From Hippophae tibetana (taxonomy: Eukaryota > Streptophyta > Magnoliopsida > Rosales > Elaeagnaceae), in assembly GCA_037013495.1 (NCBI GenBank), contig CM072807.1:9613001-9677000 (forward strand): 64,000 nucleotides of DNA. The letters run 5' to 3'. How positions within the stretch are numbered: the stretch's first letter is position 1; every line of letters begins with the position of its first letter. Below the pieces are notes generated by a model, which was not told where the DNA came from, made no database searches, and saw only the letters and a list, made by a program, of their open reading frames with translations. This document shows, piece by piece, positions 36,552 to 47,000 of this stretch. The position numbers were made by a program, and so were the translations under genes.

Positions 36552-39098
36552 ATGGGCAAAACCGATGACAATGAAAACAAGGTAACATCTTTTCGTTAAT
36601 TTTTTTAATATTTAGATTATTTACCTCTTTCTCATTAGCAAATCAAAAGCTGCCCGAATCTCCCAAATAGTTTTGAATCTCAACTTCGAAAGATTAGCCT
36701 TGTTGGGTTTGGTTTCAAATATTGTTTTGCAGTTTATGATTTTATCGTTCACTTTAGTATTTACTCATGTTCTCTCTCTTATGTCTTAACTGGGTTAATG
36801 TTCATGGTTTTTTATTTAATTTTTTATTGCAGAATTTGAATAAGAGCTAAAAGATGTTGAAATTAGCGTTCCAATAGTGTATGGTAATATTGCATTCTGG
36901 CTTGGTAAGAAGGCAAGCTATTAAGTACCCTCTTTTTGGGAAATTACATAAACTAACCCCTAACAGTATCTAAATAAACATAGTGACATCTAATTAGACC
37001 ACGTCTAATATGAAAACTTTTTTTTAATAGTAAAAATGTATTAACTAGATATAAAAAGTTGTTATTTTTGTAGTTATAAGTTTTATTTGTATTAATCTTT
37101 TTGTTTTTCGTATCTTTTCTTTTTTTCTTTTTTGGAGATTATGTTGGTTTTATATGGAAAAGTTTATTCTTCACAAATATAGGGCTATGTATTATTAATA
37201 AGTATAGTTGGAATCTCAAAATTATATACAATGATAAGCTACCATAGTAGTTCTTTGTGTATTGATTGTTACATAAAAGTAAAGTAACCTCTTTTTTGTT
37301 GACATATGTTGTAATTAGGTACCAGTCTCATAAGTGGACTGTGTATGTTCGTGGGCAACCAATGAGGATCTTAGTTTGGTGAATTAAGCGTGCTGTTTTT
37401 CAGCTTCACACTTATTAATAAGTATAGTTGGAATCTCAAAATTATATAAGCTACCATAGTAGTTCTTTGTGTATTGATTGTTACATAAAAGTAAAGTAAC
37501 CTCTATTTTGTTGACATATGTTGTAATTAGGTACCAGTCTCATAAGTGGACTGTGTATGTTCGTGGGCAACCAATGAGGATCTTAGTTTGTTGAATTAAG
37601 CGTGCTGTTTTTCAGCTTCACACTAGTTTTAGTAATCCTACTAGGGTTGTGGAGACACCACCATTTGAGTTGTCAGAATCTGGCTGGGGAGAATTTGAAA
37701 TCGCCATTACACTTTTTTTCCGCAATGATGTTTGTGATAAGCGACCTCTTGCCGGCGGATCTCTCAGGTTCACACCACTTAACTTGTGAGTTGCTTTGTG
37801 TATTATTAGTTATTTGTTTATGGTACTTGCCAATTTTGGCACTTAATACTGCAGAATGGTGCACTTTTAGTCCCATTAAGACCTCATAGTTGAAATCGAA
37901 AGATTCTCATGATTTGAATATTGACACTGGGAATGTGCAGGTCTGCAGCCTGCCATGTATATGTTGCCACAGTCATACTAAATTGGCGTATTTTTATTCA
38001 AATTTAATTACTTTACAGATATCATCATTTAAAGTTGTATCCAGAGGATGAAACGGGTCCTATGTCGACAAAGAAGCCTGTTATTGTGGATCCTATTATG
38101 AGATTGTGTTCTCTGAGCCCTCAGAGTATTTTCTGGCACGTGTGCAGAACCATCCAGCAGTAACCTCTCCGTGATTACCTCCTGGTTTTATATTGCCATC
38201 TGGTATGTTCTTCTGCTACATTGTCAATAGCATTACTAGCTATTATGCTTGGAATGAAAAGTCATGCCTTTTTGATTAATTCAGTACCAGTTGAAGACAC
38301 AAGTGTAAAGAGGAGACCTGATACTAAAGACATCTCCTAAGCCAGTGGTTCATGAATTTCTTAGAGGCAGATGAGCTATTACAGCTTGCAGCAGCTCGTC
38401 AACAGGTATCATTATAGTTACCAATTTCAATTTTCACCACCTGTCATTTTATTTTAAAAAAAATTTACTGACCATTATATTGTTGCACGCTGCAAGTGTA
38501 TGTAATTGTATCCTCCTATTCTCTCGAAACATTACATGTTGTTTGAATTTTGGGTATATTCATGGTTTCTCTATCTAGAAATCCACTTCTTGCATTGCTA
38601 TATTTTTCACCATGCAGTTGGTTATTTGCTTCATTGTTGAGAATGGAAGCACTTCCCTGTGGTTGTGACAGAATCTTGATCGAGTATAAATAACTCCGAT
38701 AACAAGAAAACCATAATTTCTTTGTTTCTTAGCTCTTAGGAAGGAGATACATCAACCTAAGGGGGAATATATTTGGTACTATCTTAGTACATAATCCTTG
38801 GATAGAGAAAGAAAAATTGAATCTACCTATGTGGGGAAATTGAAATTCTCCTAACAATACAGGTAGATCATGCAGTGTTTGAGTACCTCTCTCTTTTAAA
38901 ATGTACTCACATCTCGGTATAACAGTAGTATAGACATAAATTTCCAACCTACAGTGCGTTTTCAATAAAAGTATTATTTTGAGAGTTCAATTTGGTGGTT
39001 AAAATGAATCAGGTGCAAGTTCATATTGTCAAACTTCGACTACAGATAAATGTGATAGATGGGCAGAATCAACGATTTGAGTCTATCTTAGACCAGGG
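36552..39098 (+). pseudogene. Decayed YEATS-domain gene (GAS41/TAF14b type), introns retained
   Basis: GAS41/TAF14b proteins read acylated histone lysines and belong to the NuA4 and SWR1 chromatin complexes. Visible pieces in order: MGKTDDNENK at 36552 with a donor; KDVEISVPIVYGNIAFWLGK after an in-frame stop (36833-36920); YQSHKWTVYVRG (37319 on, and a second copy from 37531); VVETPPFELSESGWGEFEIA plus TLFFRNDVCDK (37624-37740); YHHLKLYPEDETGP (about 38022-38070); then, with a frameshift, text ending in FLARVQNHPAV; VPVEDTSVKRRPDTKD; QWFMNFSEADELLQLAAARQ in pieces; and VQVHIVKLRLQINVIDGQNQ (39013 on). At least two stops and two frameshifts break the frame. Because intron-like spacers sit between the pieces, this is a duplicated gene copy, not a processed one. 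A functional copy should exist elsewhere in the genome. Confidence 0.85.
37192..37623. repeat. Tandem duplication carrying one exon of the YEATS-type pseudogene
   Basis: Units 37192-37411 (220 bp) and 37412-37623 (212 bp) are almost identical, the second lacking 8 bases (CAATGATA). Each contains the intron end, acceptor (AATTAG|GTACCAG) and the exon encoding YQSHKWTVYVRG. The duplicated exon adds a second copy of that part of the YEATS domain. Confidence 0.93.
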
Positions 39099-40611
39099 AA
39101 ATGTACATTATTCCATCAACTTCAACCTTCATATGCAGCTGATACCATAGCATTATTTACAAAGAGCTTTATACATCTATTTTCATTATTTTTTTGGCTC
39201 CTATTTTACACTTCTTTTATCTACTTTTTGTATTTTGCTCAATAATTTTGGTCTCTATCGACAGCCTAACTTAGAAAGTGTCTAACTTTCAGTTAATAAT
39301 TTCTTAATTGAAATGTTAAGTATATACAAAATTTTTGTTCACACCCACCACTTCTTGTGTGCCACATGTCATAAATAATTCTGTCAATGTGTCATTCTTA
39401 ACATGTGCTAGAAAGTATTTTCCTGCTTATGATGTGTATTAAATTCTCATTCATATAGGTATTGTTTGGTTGTTGGGAAAAACAAAAAAAATTAAAAAAT
39501 TTCCCATCTTGAATCTGTTCAATACCTTAAGTTATGGTCGAGTTGTTTGGGTGGGCCATTGGAATAATTCCTCTTTTGCTTGATAGCTTGCCAGCTTATT
39601 TAAAGGTTTATATAAGTTCGAATTCTAATCGTGTACTTGTCAATGCTTTATCCAATAAATCAATCATTATTTTCGAGTAATGTTATCAGTTTTGTTTCCT
39701 TGTGGTTATACTAAAAATTGTTTAAATGATATAGATAAATAATATTTATAAATTATAAATTTTTTTAAATAAAATTATTTAAAAGTATATATGATAATAA
39801 GTATAAAAAATTAAATTAATAAATAGTTTTTAAAATTAAAAAAATATTTAATTATCACTAGTAGTGCTTATATCATTAAATTATATCTATTTAAATTTTA
39901 AGTTGATTTATTAATAATATTTATTTAAATTTTACTGATAAAAAATATTATTCTAAAAATAATTAATATTTTTTTTAATCCGTACATGTATGAATTTGTG
40001 TACTTCATTCTTTGACAAAAGCTATAAACAAATTGTGTTTTTTTTTTCTTCCCTAAAGTACGTTTTCTTAAAGTGCCTTTTGATTCGATTTGAATCAATA
40101 GGATCTCGCTTTACCCAAAGTTTTAAAAGGGCCATGCACAAATCTTAAGAACCTCATGCACAATATCATAACAAAAAAAAAAAAAAAACTAATGAGACAA
40201 ATTTGTACAGAAGAAACACAAAGTATCACTTGCTTAATTAATTTAACATTGGTATTAAATTTCTCTCACAAGGCACAACAACCACTTTTATGGGGAAAAT
40301 CAAAGAGAGTACTTTATACAATTCCAATCCCATAAATAGCTTTTTTGTGGTTTTAAAGTTAGAGTAGTTAAAAACCCACCAAAAGGGCCTGCTTCAAAAC
40401 AAACTACTTTCCAACACCCAAAAAAAAAAAAAAAAAAACCCCGAAAAAAGAAACAAAGCTCTAGATTACTCATGAGTCATGACAAATTATGGAGAAAGAT
40501 GTTAAAAAAAGAAGAGAAGTTAATAACACTTCATCTTAGTGACCATCTTGATCTCCAAACCAAACACAACTATTGATCTTGAGCTTGTGATGACCCGTTT
40601 AATAAATAATT
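39099..40611. other. Intergenic DNA between the YEATS-type pseudogene and SAUR
   Basis: No gene recognised. It holds A-runs at 40169-40187 and 40422-40438. The last few hundred bases on the right are the presumed 3' untranslated region of the SAUR gene on the minus strand. Confidence 0.6.
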
Positions 40612-40935
40612 TCATCTCAACATTGAAGTAAGAGATTGAAAAACAACTTCTTCACAAGGAATTAAGAGACCCATATCATGATCAAACCCAAATTCTTCTT
40701 CAGCTTGACGAAGTAGGCATTGGAACTTAGGATGTGTTAGAAATGAGATTGGAACAATGTACCTTGTTCTATTCTCACCCACATAAACAACAAAATGACC
40801 TCTTGGTACATCTTGTGGAAGTCCATAATCTTCATCATTATACCCATTTTTGTTTTTCCCTAGACTTGAACATCTCTTGAGGATTTGTTTGAGAATAGCT
40901 GTTTGAGGAAGCTTGTTTGGTTTTCTAATGGCCAT
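40612..40935 (-). CDS. SAUR: SAUR family protein (small auxin-up RNA)
   Basis: Intronless 107-residue protein of the auxin-inducible SAUR family. Family members inhibit PP2C.D phosphatases, which keeps plasma-membrane H+-ATPases active and promotes cell expansion. The SAUR core is complete: [20 protein letters not shown], then [20 protein letters not shown] and [20 protein letters not shown]. The N-terminus ([20 protein letters not shown]) is the usual basic segment. I chose the ATG at 40935, which gives MAIRKPN, because the upstream in-frame extension is translated poly-A and CA repeat and lacks any family similarity. No frame damage. The exact SAUR subgroup cannot be told from sequence alone. 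Confidence 0.95.
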   Translation of the reverse strand: MAIRKPNKLPQTAILKQILKRCSSLGKNKNGYNDEDYGLPQDVPRGHFVVYVGENRTRYIVPISFLTHPKFQCLLRQAEEEFGFDHDMGLLIPCEEVVFQSLTSMLR

Positions 40936-40948
40936 TTTTGTGATAATT

Positions 40949-40958
40949 TGTGTGTGTG

Positions 40959-40989
<31 letters not shown>

Positions 40990-40990
40990 G
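40949..40990. repeat. (TG)n and poly-T in the SAUR 5' leader
   Basis: About eleven TG dinucleotides (CA on the SAUR sense strand) followed by a T-run of about 18, located 15-55 bases upstream of the SAUR start codon. Both would be transcribed in the leader. Confidence 0.95.
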
Positions 40991-41120
40991 AATATTTGAA
41001 AGAAAGTTTGAAGAAGAGTAAAAAGATGAGGAATGAGAGAGATACGCAGCAAAGTGCAAGTGGAAATTAAAGAGGTGGTGGTGGTGTTGTGTGGTGAGAT
41101 GAGTTAAGGGGTGAGATGGG

Positions 41121-41127
41121 TATTTAT
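41121..41127 (-). promoter_or_regulatory. Probable TATA box of SAUR
   Basis: On the minus strand this reads ATAAATA, about 190 bases upstream of the start codon, between C/T-rich and G-rich sequence that is otherwise not A/T-rich. Position and composition fit a plant TATA box, which would give a leader of about 150 bases. No auxin-response element was identified with confidence. Confidence 0.5.
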
Positions 41128-42599
41128 GAAGAGAAGAAATTGAAAGATAAAAAAGGGTTTCATGTGATATGTGGGGAGCAAAACAAATTGACCAAAGGAC
41201 AGACCACGGGTGTTTTGGGGTTTGTGTATTTTTGTGTTAGGACATGGTGGGATCCTAGCCATTGGGTTTTCTCACTTCTATTGGTACTCTAATTAACAAT
41301 TTGAACTACATCCCTCTCTTTTGATTATAAATTGTTAATCACTCTTCTATCATTATTGATAATATGATATTTCAGGTTATTTATATTCATGATTATTACT
41401 ATTAATTTTTTAAAAAGTATTATATATATACAATTAATCGAAAATATACATATTATTTATTTATGAAACAATAAATAATTAATCATCTTTGGCTCTCAAA
41501 ATTTTCTTTGTAAACCAAACAATTCTTGAAATTGGGGAATTAAGACATGCAAATATTTATATGTTTTTAAAGATCCTTAACCACTTAAGTCATTCATTAT
41601 TACAAAATGGGTTATTAAAGTTGATTAAAAATAGACTTTAAATGAAATGATTTAAAATTTAAAGTCGGTTTAACACGTAAATCGACTTTACGTTTATAGT
41701 CAGTTCATGCATTGAATCGATTTTAAATTTTAAATTTTTTACAAAATTTACTCATTTTTTATTATCCTCAAATTAAAACTTGTATTCGATCACTACATAA
41801 TAATAGAAAAAAAAAACAAAATTTGTTTAACAAATAATTTAAATAATACAAATAATTGAAAAATAAAATATTAATTAATAATAGAAAAATTATCATGATA
41901 TTATCCTATGTTATTCAAGATCATTATATTCTTTTCCTGACGTTATAATACAAAACCTATATATATATATATATATATAATACAAAAATTTATATACATA
42001 AATAATAACACATAATAGCAAAAAAAAATAAATAATAAGTGCGTAGGATTAATAGAAATACTTATAAGAGTAAATAAAGTGACAAAATAAAAGAAAATCA
42101 AGAAAAAATGGTGTTTTGTAAGTGAGAAATGGGTATAAAAAAATTGAGTAATATGCTAAAAAAATAAGGGATCTAAAAAATAAATTAGAGAGAAAGAAAA
42201 CCCACTGACCGACGTTGAAATTGGTGGTGGTAGATGGCCGAAAAATGAGAAAGAGTGGAGAAAAAGTGGAAGAGATTTTGGGTTTTTGAGAGTTATGTAG
42301 TGTTTGGAATAATTTTTGTCTCGGAAAGGAAAAAGAGAAAAGAAAATATCCATGTATGTAGCGTCGGTTCTACGTGTCAACCCGATACTATACGTGTACG
42401 TAATGTCAATTTGATATGTCAACCGATATTATATATAACATCGATTTTACACCGAATCGACTTTAAATTTGTTATAAGTAAGTTTTTTTTAAAAATCGAC
42501 TTTATATATTGAATTAAATATACACTACTACAAAACTGGGTATATAAGTCGATACGTAAAGTCGGTTTTTTCTAAAAACCGACTTTAAATTAGTTTAAA

Positions 42600-42840
42600 G
42601 TCGGTTCGATGTCGAACCGACGCTATCCACGTAGGACGTAGCGTCGGTTGATGTGTCAAACCGACGCTATGCGTGGGCGTAGCGTCGGTTGACGTGGTGA
42701 ACCGACGCTATCCACGTAGCGTAGCGTCGGTTGACACCTAGAACCGACGCTATCCTACGTGGATAGCGTCGGTTGACACCTGGAACCGACGCTATCCACG
42801 TAACATAGCGTCGGTTCGACACGTCAACCGACGCTACACA
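42600..42840. repeat. Left subterminal palindrome array of the younger CACTA element
   Basis: Repeated units built from TAGCGTCGGTT followed within 10-16 bases by its complement AACCGACGCTA, with variable spacers such as GACGTGGTG, GACACCTAG and GACACCTGG. About six half-sites in each direction are visible. Each unit can form a hairpin. Confidence 0.9.
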
Positions 42841-43287
42841 CGTGGATAAATATTTTCTCTTCTTTCTTCCCAGACAGAAACTATTTTCAGCGTTCCAGAA
42901 CTCTAAAAAATCGAAAACCTTCTCCTCCACTCTTTCTCATTTTTCGGCCACCTACGACTACCATTTCCAACATCGTTTAGTGAGTTTTCTTCCTCTCTAA
43001 CTAATCTTTTAGATCCCCTATTATTCATATTTTTTTCCTGTTATTATGTGTTATTATTTATATGTATAGATTGTTGTATTATATATGTAGGTTTCTATTA
43101 TAACATAAGGAGAAGAATATGACGATCTTGAATAAAATAGAACAAAACCATGGTAATTTTTCTGTTATTAATTAATATTTTATTTTTCAAATATTTGTAT
43201 TATTTGAAATATTTGTTAAACTGATATTGATTTTTTTTCTGCTCGAATACAGGTTGAATATGAATAAATTGAAAAAAAAAAAAAAAA

Positions 43288-43470
43288 GTTAAAGTCGGTT
43301 CACCGCGTGAACCGACTTTAAACGTAAAGTCGGTTCATCGCGTGAACCGACTTTAAACGTAAAGTCGGTTCATCCCGTGAACCGACTTTAAACGTAAAGT
43401 CGGTTCACACCTTGAACCGACTTTACACTTTAAGTGAACCGACTTTAAATTAGTTTAAAGTCGGTTAAAA
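43288..43470. repeat. Right subterminal palindrome array of the younger CACTA element
   Basis: Four consecutive units of about 37 bp, each AAAGTCGGTTCA, a short spacer (for example CCGCG or TCGCG), TGAACCGACTTT and the joint AAACGT. A further AACCGACTTTAAATTAGTTT segment precedes the terminal repeat. The core GTCGGTT is shared with the left array, but the flanking bases differ (AAA instead of TAGC). Confidence 0.92.
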
Positions 43471-43522
43471 CCCGACTTATATACCCAGTTTTGTAGTAGT
43501 GATAACTTTTATAATAGTAATT

Positions 43523-45859
43523 ATTTGATAAAAAAACTTAAGAAAGTATAAACTTTATCTAACGTTATTAGAACCAAGAACCTATGATGTTTAAAATTGG
43601 ACACGTTACATACAACAATTGATGTCATGTTATAGAGTATGATTTTTGGTGCTCCGTGCCCGTTACACAAAATTTTAATGCCTTAAAAGTTTCAAGGTAG
43701 TTTAAATGATTTCTTACTTTCACATGTTAGTATAAACTTTAAAAAAAAGTATAAACTTAAAAAAAACACTTAAATGGAAATTATATTAACGAAATCTTAA
43801 CTAAAATGCTACATATGATATCTAAAAACTTTGAGATTTACTTAAGAATTTAAAATATAATAAGTATATAAAAATAATTTTGATCTCCTTTTAATAACTT
43901 AAATTTTTAATATAATATAGTTGGAGGTTACGTGTTCAAATATCTTTCTATAATTTTAATTATTTATTTACAAATATTTGACATATTTATAAGAAAATAA
44001 TAAATATATATAAATAATATTTATATTTTTTAATAAATTAAGTTTTTAAAAGATTAATTTTTAAACGAACGGTAGTAGAAAACGATTAATCCTTAAAGTA
44101 AAGTAGATATATCCATGTTCGAACAAAATAGGATTCACCCTAAAGAATTACTATTATCTGAATCATAACTACCTCAATCACGGACAAAGTACCCTTCAAC
44201 TTCAATAGACATAGTACGTATATCCTAATGATGATTTGTCTTTTCTCGTGAAAATATATATATTTATAATAAGTTATTATTAATTAATATGATGGTTAAT
44301 TATATATTAAAAAAATAAATATAATATTTTAATTAATAATCATATATTATATTAATTATTGTTTTACCGTAACTTTTAAAATAAAAAAAATACTATTTTC
44401 TTAAATTCAAGATACTTGGCTTGTGATTTACCATATATATATATTTAATAATAAAAAAACATTTCTAAAACAACCAAAATGCTTGCAGAAACCCATGTGA
44501 TTGTTGTTAGCTAGCTGCTAAAATTGCAGGTTTTAACCTCATTACCTCACTTCAAACTCTCAAGCTTTGCAAGATGAGATAAAGAGTCAAGACAAATAAA
44601 ATTCACTAATAAAATAAGCATAGATTAAAGTGAGGGATATTAAATTCTAGTTAGAAATTTAAAGTGTTTAAATTATTAGAAAATTACTTATTAACTCAAA
44701 ATTAATTAAATTATAATATATTTATTATGTATGAAGTTAGATAGTTCATTTTTATATTCTTAAAATGTAAGTGCTTCTGTGTATCACAAACAATGTGATA
44801 ATAATTTAGTAAATATTATGTTATGGTCCTTGTGGACTCAATTGTACACTTAAGTCACAAACTATCACATATATTACATTTATAATAGATATATTTTTGT
44901 TATACATAGTATAACCATACGATCATTAATTTATATTTTTGTTTTCTTTCATTTATAAAATATTTCATTATGATTTAAATAGAAAAGTATTTATATAAAT
45001 TAGAAAAAAAATCTTATTTCTTTATGTACTACTTGGTTGATAATATGATGATAATGAAAATAATTTAAGATATTTTTGTATTTGATTTTACACTTTTATT
45101 ATTAATCTTGAATGTAATGCGAAACATTCAACAATAATAGAAATACTCATTCATATTACATTTTTTAAAAATATGTTATAATGTTATATTTTTAACTCAT
45201 TTATTTTTTTCTTATTTTTTTATTTAAATTTTATTTTAATATTTATCATTATTTTAATTATATTGATTAAACAAATATAGTAATAATAATGTTGTTTTAA
45301 TTGAATTTTATTTATATTTTTATTACATTTTTATTCCACTAACTAAATATAATCTTAACTGATGCAGTGATGCTTGTGTAATTTTTGAAGGAAAAATGTT
45401 AAATTTCAAGAAAAAATATATAATAAAATAATAGTTCAATTTTTTTTTCTTAAATAAGAAGTTAATCTTTTATTTTACAAAAGTAGAGGTGAAAACAAAT
45501 ATCGTACTAGCTTATCAGTTAGGGTATCTCTAACTTTCTACATCATCAAATTTGTAATATGTTATACTAAAATTCATACCAAATTTTTATTCTCTCCTAT
45601 CTACAATATCAAATATTATATTAAAAAATATTTTTTATAAAATAAAATATTTGCTTTATTTTTTTTACTAATTATTATATTCATTTAATTAAAAAATTAT
45701 TTATTAATATTAGTTAATTAATAATTAATAATTTAAAAATTATATTATTAAAAAAATAAAAAACCCACTAAATAAAATATTATTTTATTATATTAACTAA
45801 AAATTACATTGAACTAAAAAATTATATTTTTTAAATCATGTTTGGTTGAAAATAATATG
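43523..45859. other. A/T-rich intergenic DNA
   Basis: No gene recognised. The segment around 45015-45355 opens ACTTGGTTGATAATATGATG and ends TTATTCCACTAACTAAATAT, which could be a third, diverged member of the MITE-like family at 4464 and 26364. The rest is low-complexity A/T sequence. Confidence 0.55.
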
Positions 45860-47000
45860 TTTTTAGGTGTTTCTTTTAAAAATATTTTTAAACTCAATAA
45901 ATTTTTGAGAGCATCTAAGATTTATGTTCTTATATATATTAGATTTCATATTAGATACATAATAATATTCTACTTTTATTTTACTCCATCTATTGAGATT
46001 GAGACATGTAGATTGATTGAGAATCATCAATCTACATAGAATCAATCTATATTAATTAAAAGAAATATTGAATTGATTAGATTGATCGATAAACTTTTGA
46101 TTATTTTTTAGATTTATCAAAAAAAGTTTTGATCGTTCGAAAATTGTGGCTTAATCAATTGGTTTGAATTTCAACTTTAACTTATTTTTTATTCAAGCCA
46201 AATTATTTTATTAATATATTGTTTTACTTTTTAAAGCTTTTTTAAATGATTTTATGTACACAATAATAATAGGCATTTGAGACTTTTGTCCTACGACTTC
46301 AACAAATGATATTTAAACCAACCTAAGCATACAATTTTCTTAATCACAATCAAATCAACTTTTACAACTTATGTTTTTTATTTAATTTTTTTTTTTTGCA
46401 AAATCTTTTTGTTAGGTTTCGTTCAGTAGTTAATCTATTAAACATTTTGTGACTGTATTTGATTAATTAACAAACTTATAATATTTGTGTTATTCTTCTT
46501 AAACATATATTCTAAAGTTATTAATTATTATTTTTATCTACTATTTTGTTAAATCATCTAGTTAGAGTTTTTCATTGTTTAATCATTTTTAAGATACACA
46601 TTGTACTTGTGTTTTTGTGCTAACATTTCTAGTGCTAGTTGAATGAGTTCAATAACTCATGTGACTCAAATTTATTGAAACGTTAGTTCGAATCTAACAT
46701 CTTTCTTGTAGAGATTGTGAAAAAGTATGAGGCTTGTAAGTAGATTACTTTGGGGTATTACTTTGATGACTTAATATTATTTTCACAATAGATAGTTAGA
46801 TCATTTGGTAAATCAAGGGTTTTTCTCTTATATTATTTTTGTGAACTATGTTGTTTTCATATAAAAATCTTGTATATTATTTATCTTTTCGTTTTATTTT
46901 ATTTTACACGTGATTGTATATTTGTTTGTTTTGTGAAGTTTTAATTTAACATATTTTTGTTAATTATCTATTCACCGATCAATAACATAAAAACTTTCAC
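45860..47000 (+). repeat. Dispersed repeat, copy B (pairs with 15090-16330)
   Basis: Colinear with 15090-16330 in the same orientation, sharing TTAGATTTCATATTAGA, TTTTTATTCAAG, ACTTTTACAACTTATGTT, GATTAATTAACAAACTTATA and TTTATCTTTTCGTTTTATTT. The copies are substantially diverged, with many indels. No ORF, inverted termini or target duplication could be recognised. The repeat class is unknown. Confidence 0.6.

Larger units (their letters stand above)
42520..43504. mobile_element. Younger CACTA (En/Spm-type) non-autonomous element
   Basis: The body is 42523-43501 (979 bp). Its two ends are perfect inverted repeats of about 29 bases beginning CACTACTACAAAACTGGG, and it is flanked by the 3-bp duplication ATA (42520-42522 and 43502-43504). 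Both subterminal regions contain palindrome arrays (listed separately), as expected for the transposase-binding regions of CACTA elements. The middle (42850-43270) is single-copy, without a convincing ORF, so transposition would need an element elsewhere. Perfect ends and target duplication indicate recent insertion, directly into the right terminal repeat of the older, inverted copy. Confidence 0.95.
41592..43522. mobile_element. Older CACTA (En/Spm-type) non-autonomous element, interrupted by a younger copy
   Basis: The left end at 41595 reads CATTATTACAAAATGGG, a decayed form of the younger copy's CACTACTACAAAACTGGG. The right end is split: 42522 joins 43502, where ACTTTTATAATAGTA (to 43519) corresponds to the complement of the same terminal repeat. 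ATT flanks both sides (41592-41594 and 43520-43522), the 3-bp target duplication expected for CACTA elements. The interior has degenerate AAAGTCGGTT words and a segment (42180-42350) that matches the younger copy's 42850-43000 in reverse orientation. No transposase is encoded. ORFs here are chance frames. Confidence 0.82.

Noticed and set aside
37602..37889. 95-codon plus-strand ORF in the YEATS-type pseudogene
   Set aside because: It is the wrong frame of the exon; the adjacent frame encodes the conserved YEATS text (ELSESGWGEFEIA).
38729..38965. 78-codon minus-strand ORF inside the YEATS-type pseudogene
   Set aside because: It lies in the gap between two recognisable exon remnants and shows no known motif; probably chance.
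40936..41052. Upstream in-frame extension of the SAUR ORF
   Set aside because: It is translated CA repeat and poly-A sequence; SAUR proteins start at the MAIRKPN-type position.
42156..42930. Three ORFs of 85-88 codons around the CACTA pair
   Set aside because: They translate palindrome arrays and element interior; no family motif, and the two copies do not keep the frames open.
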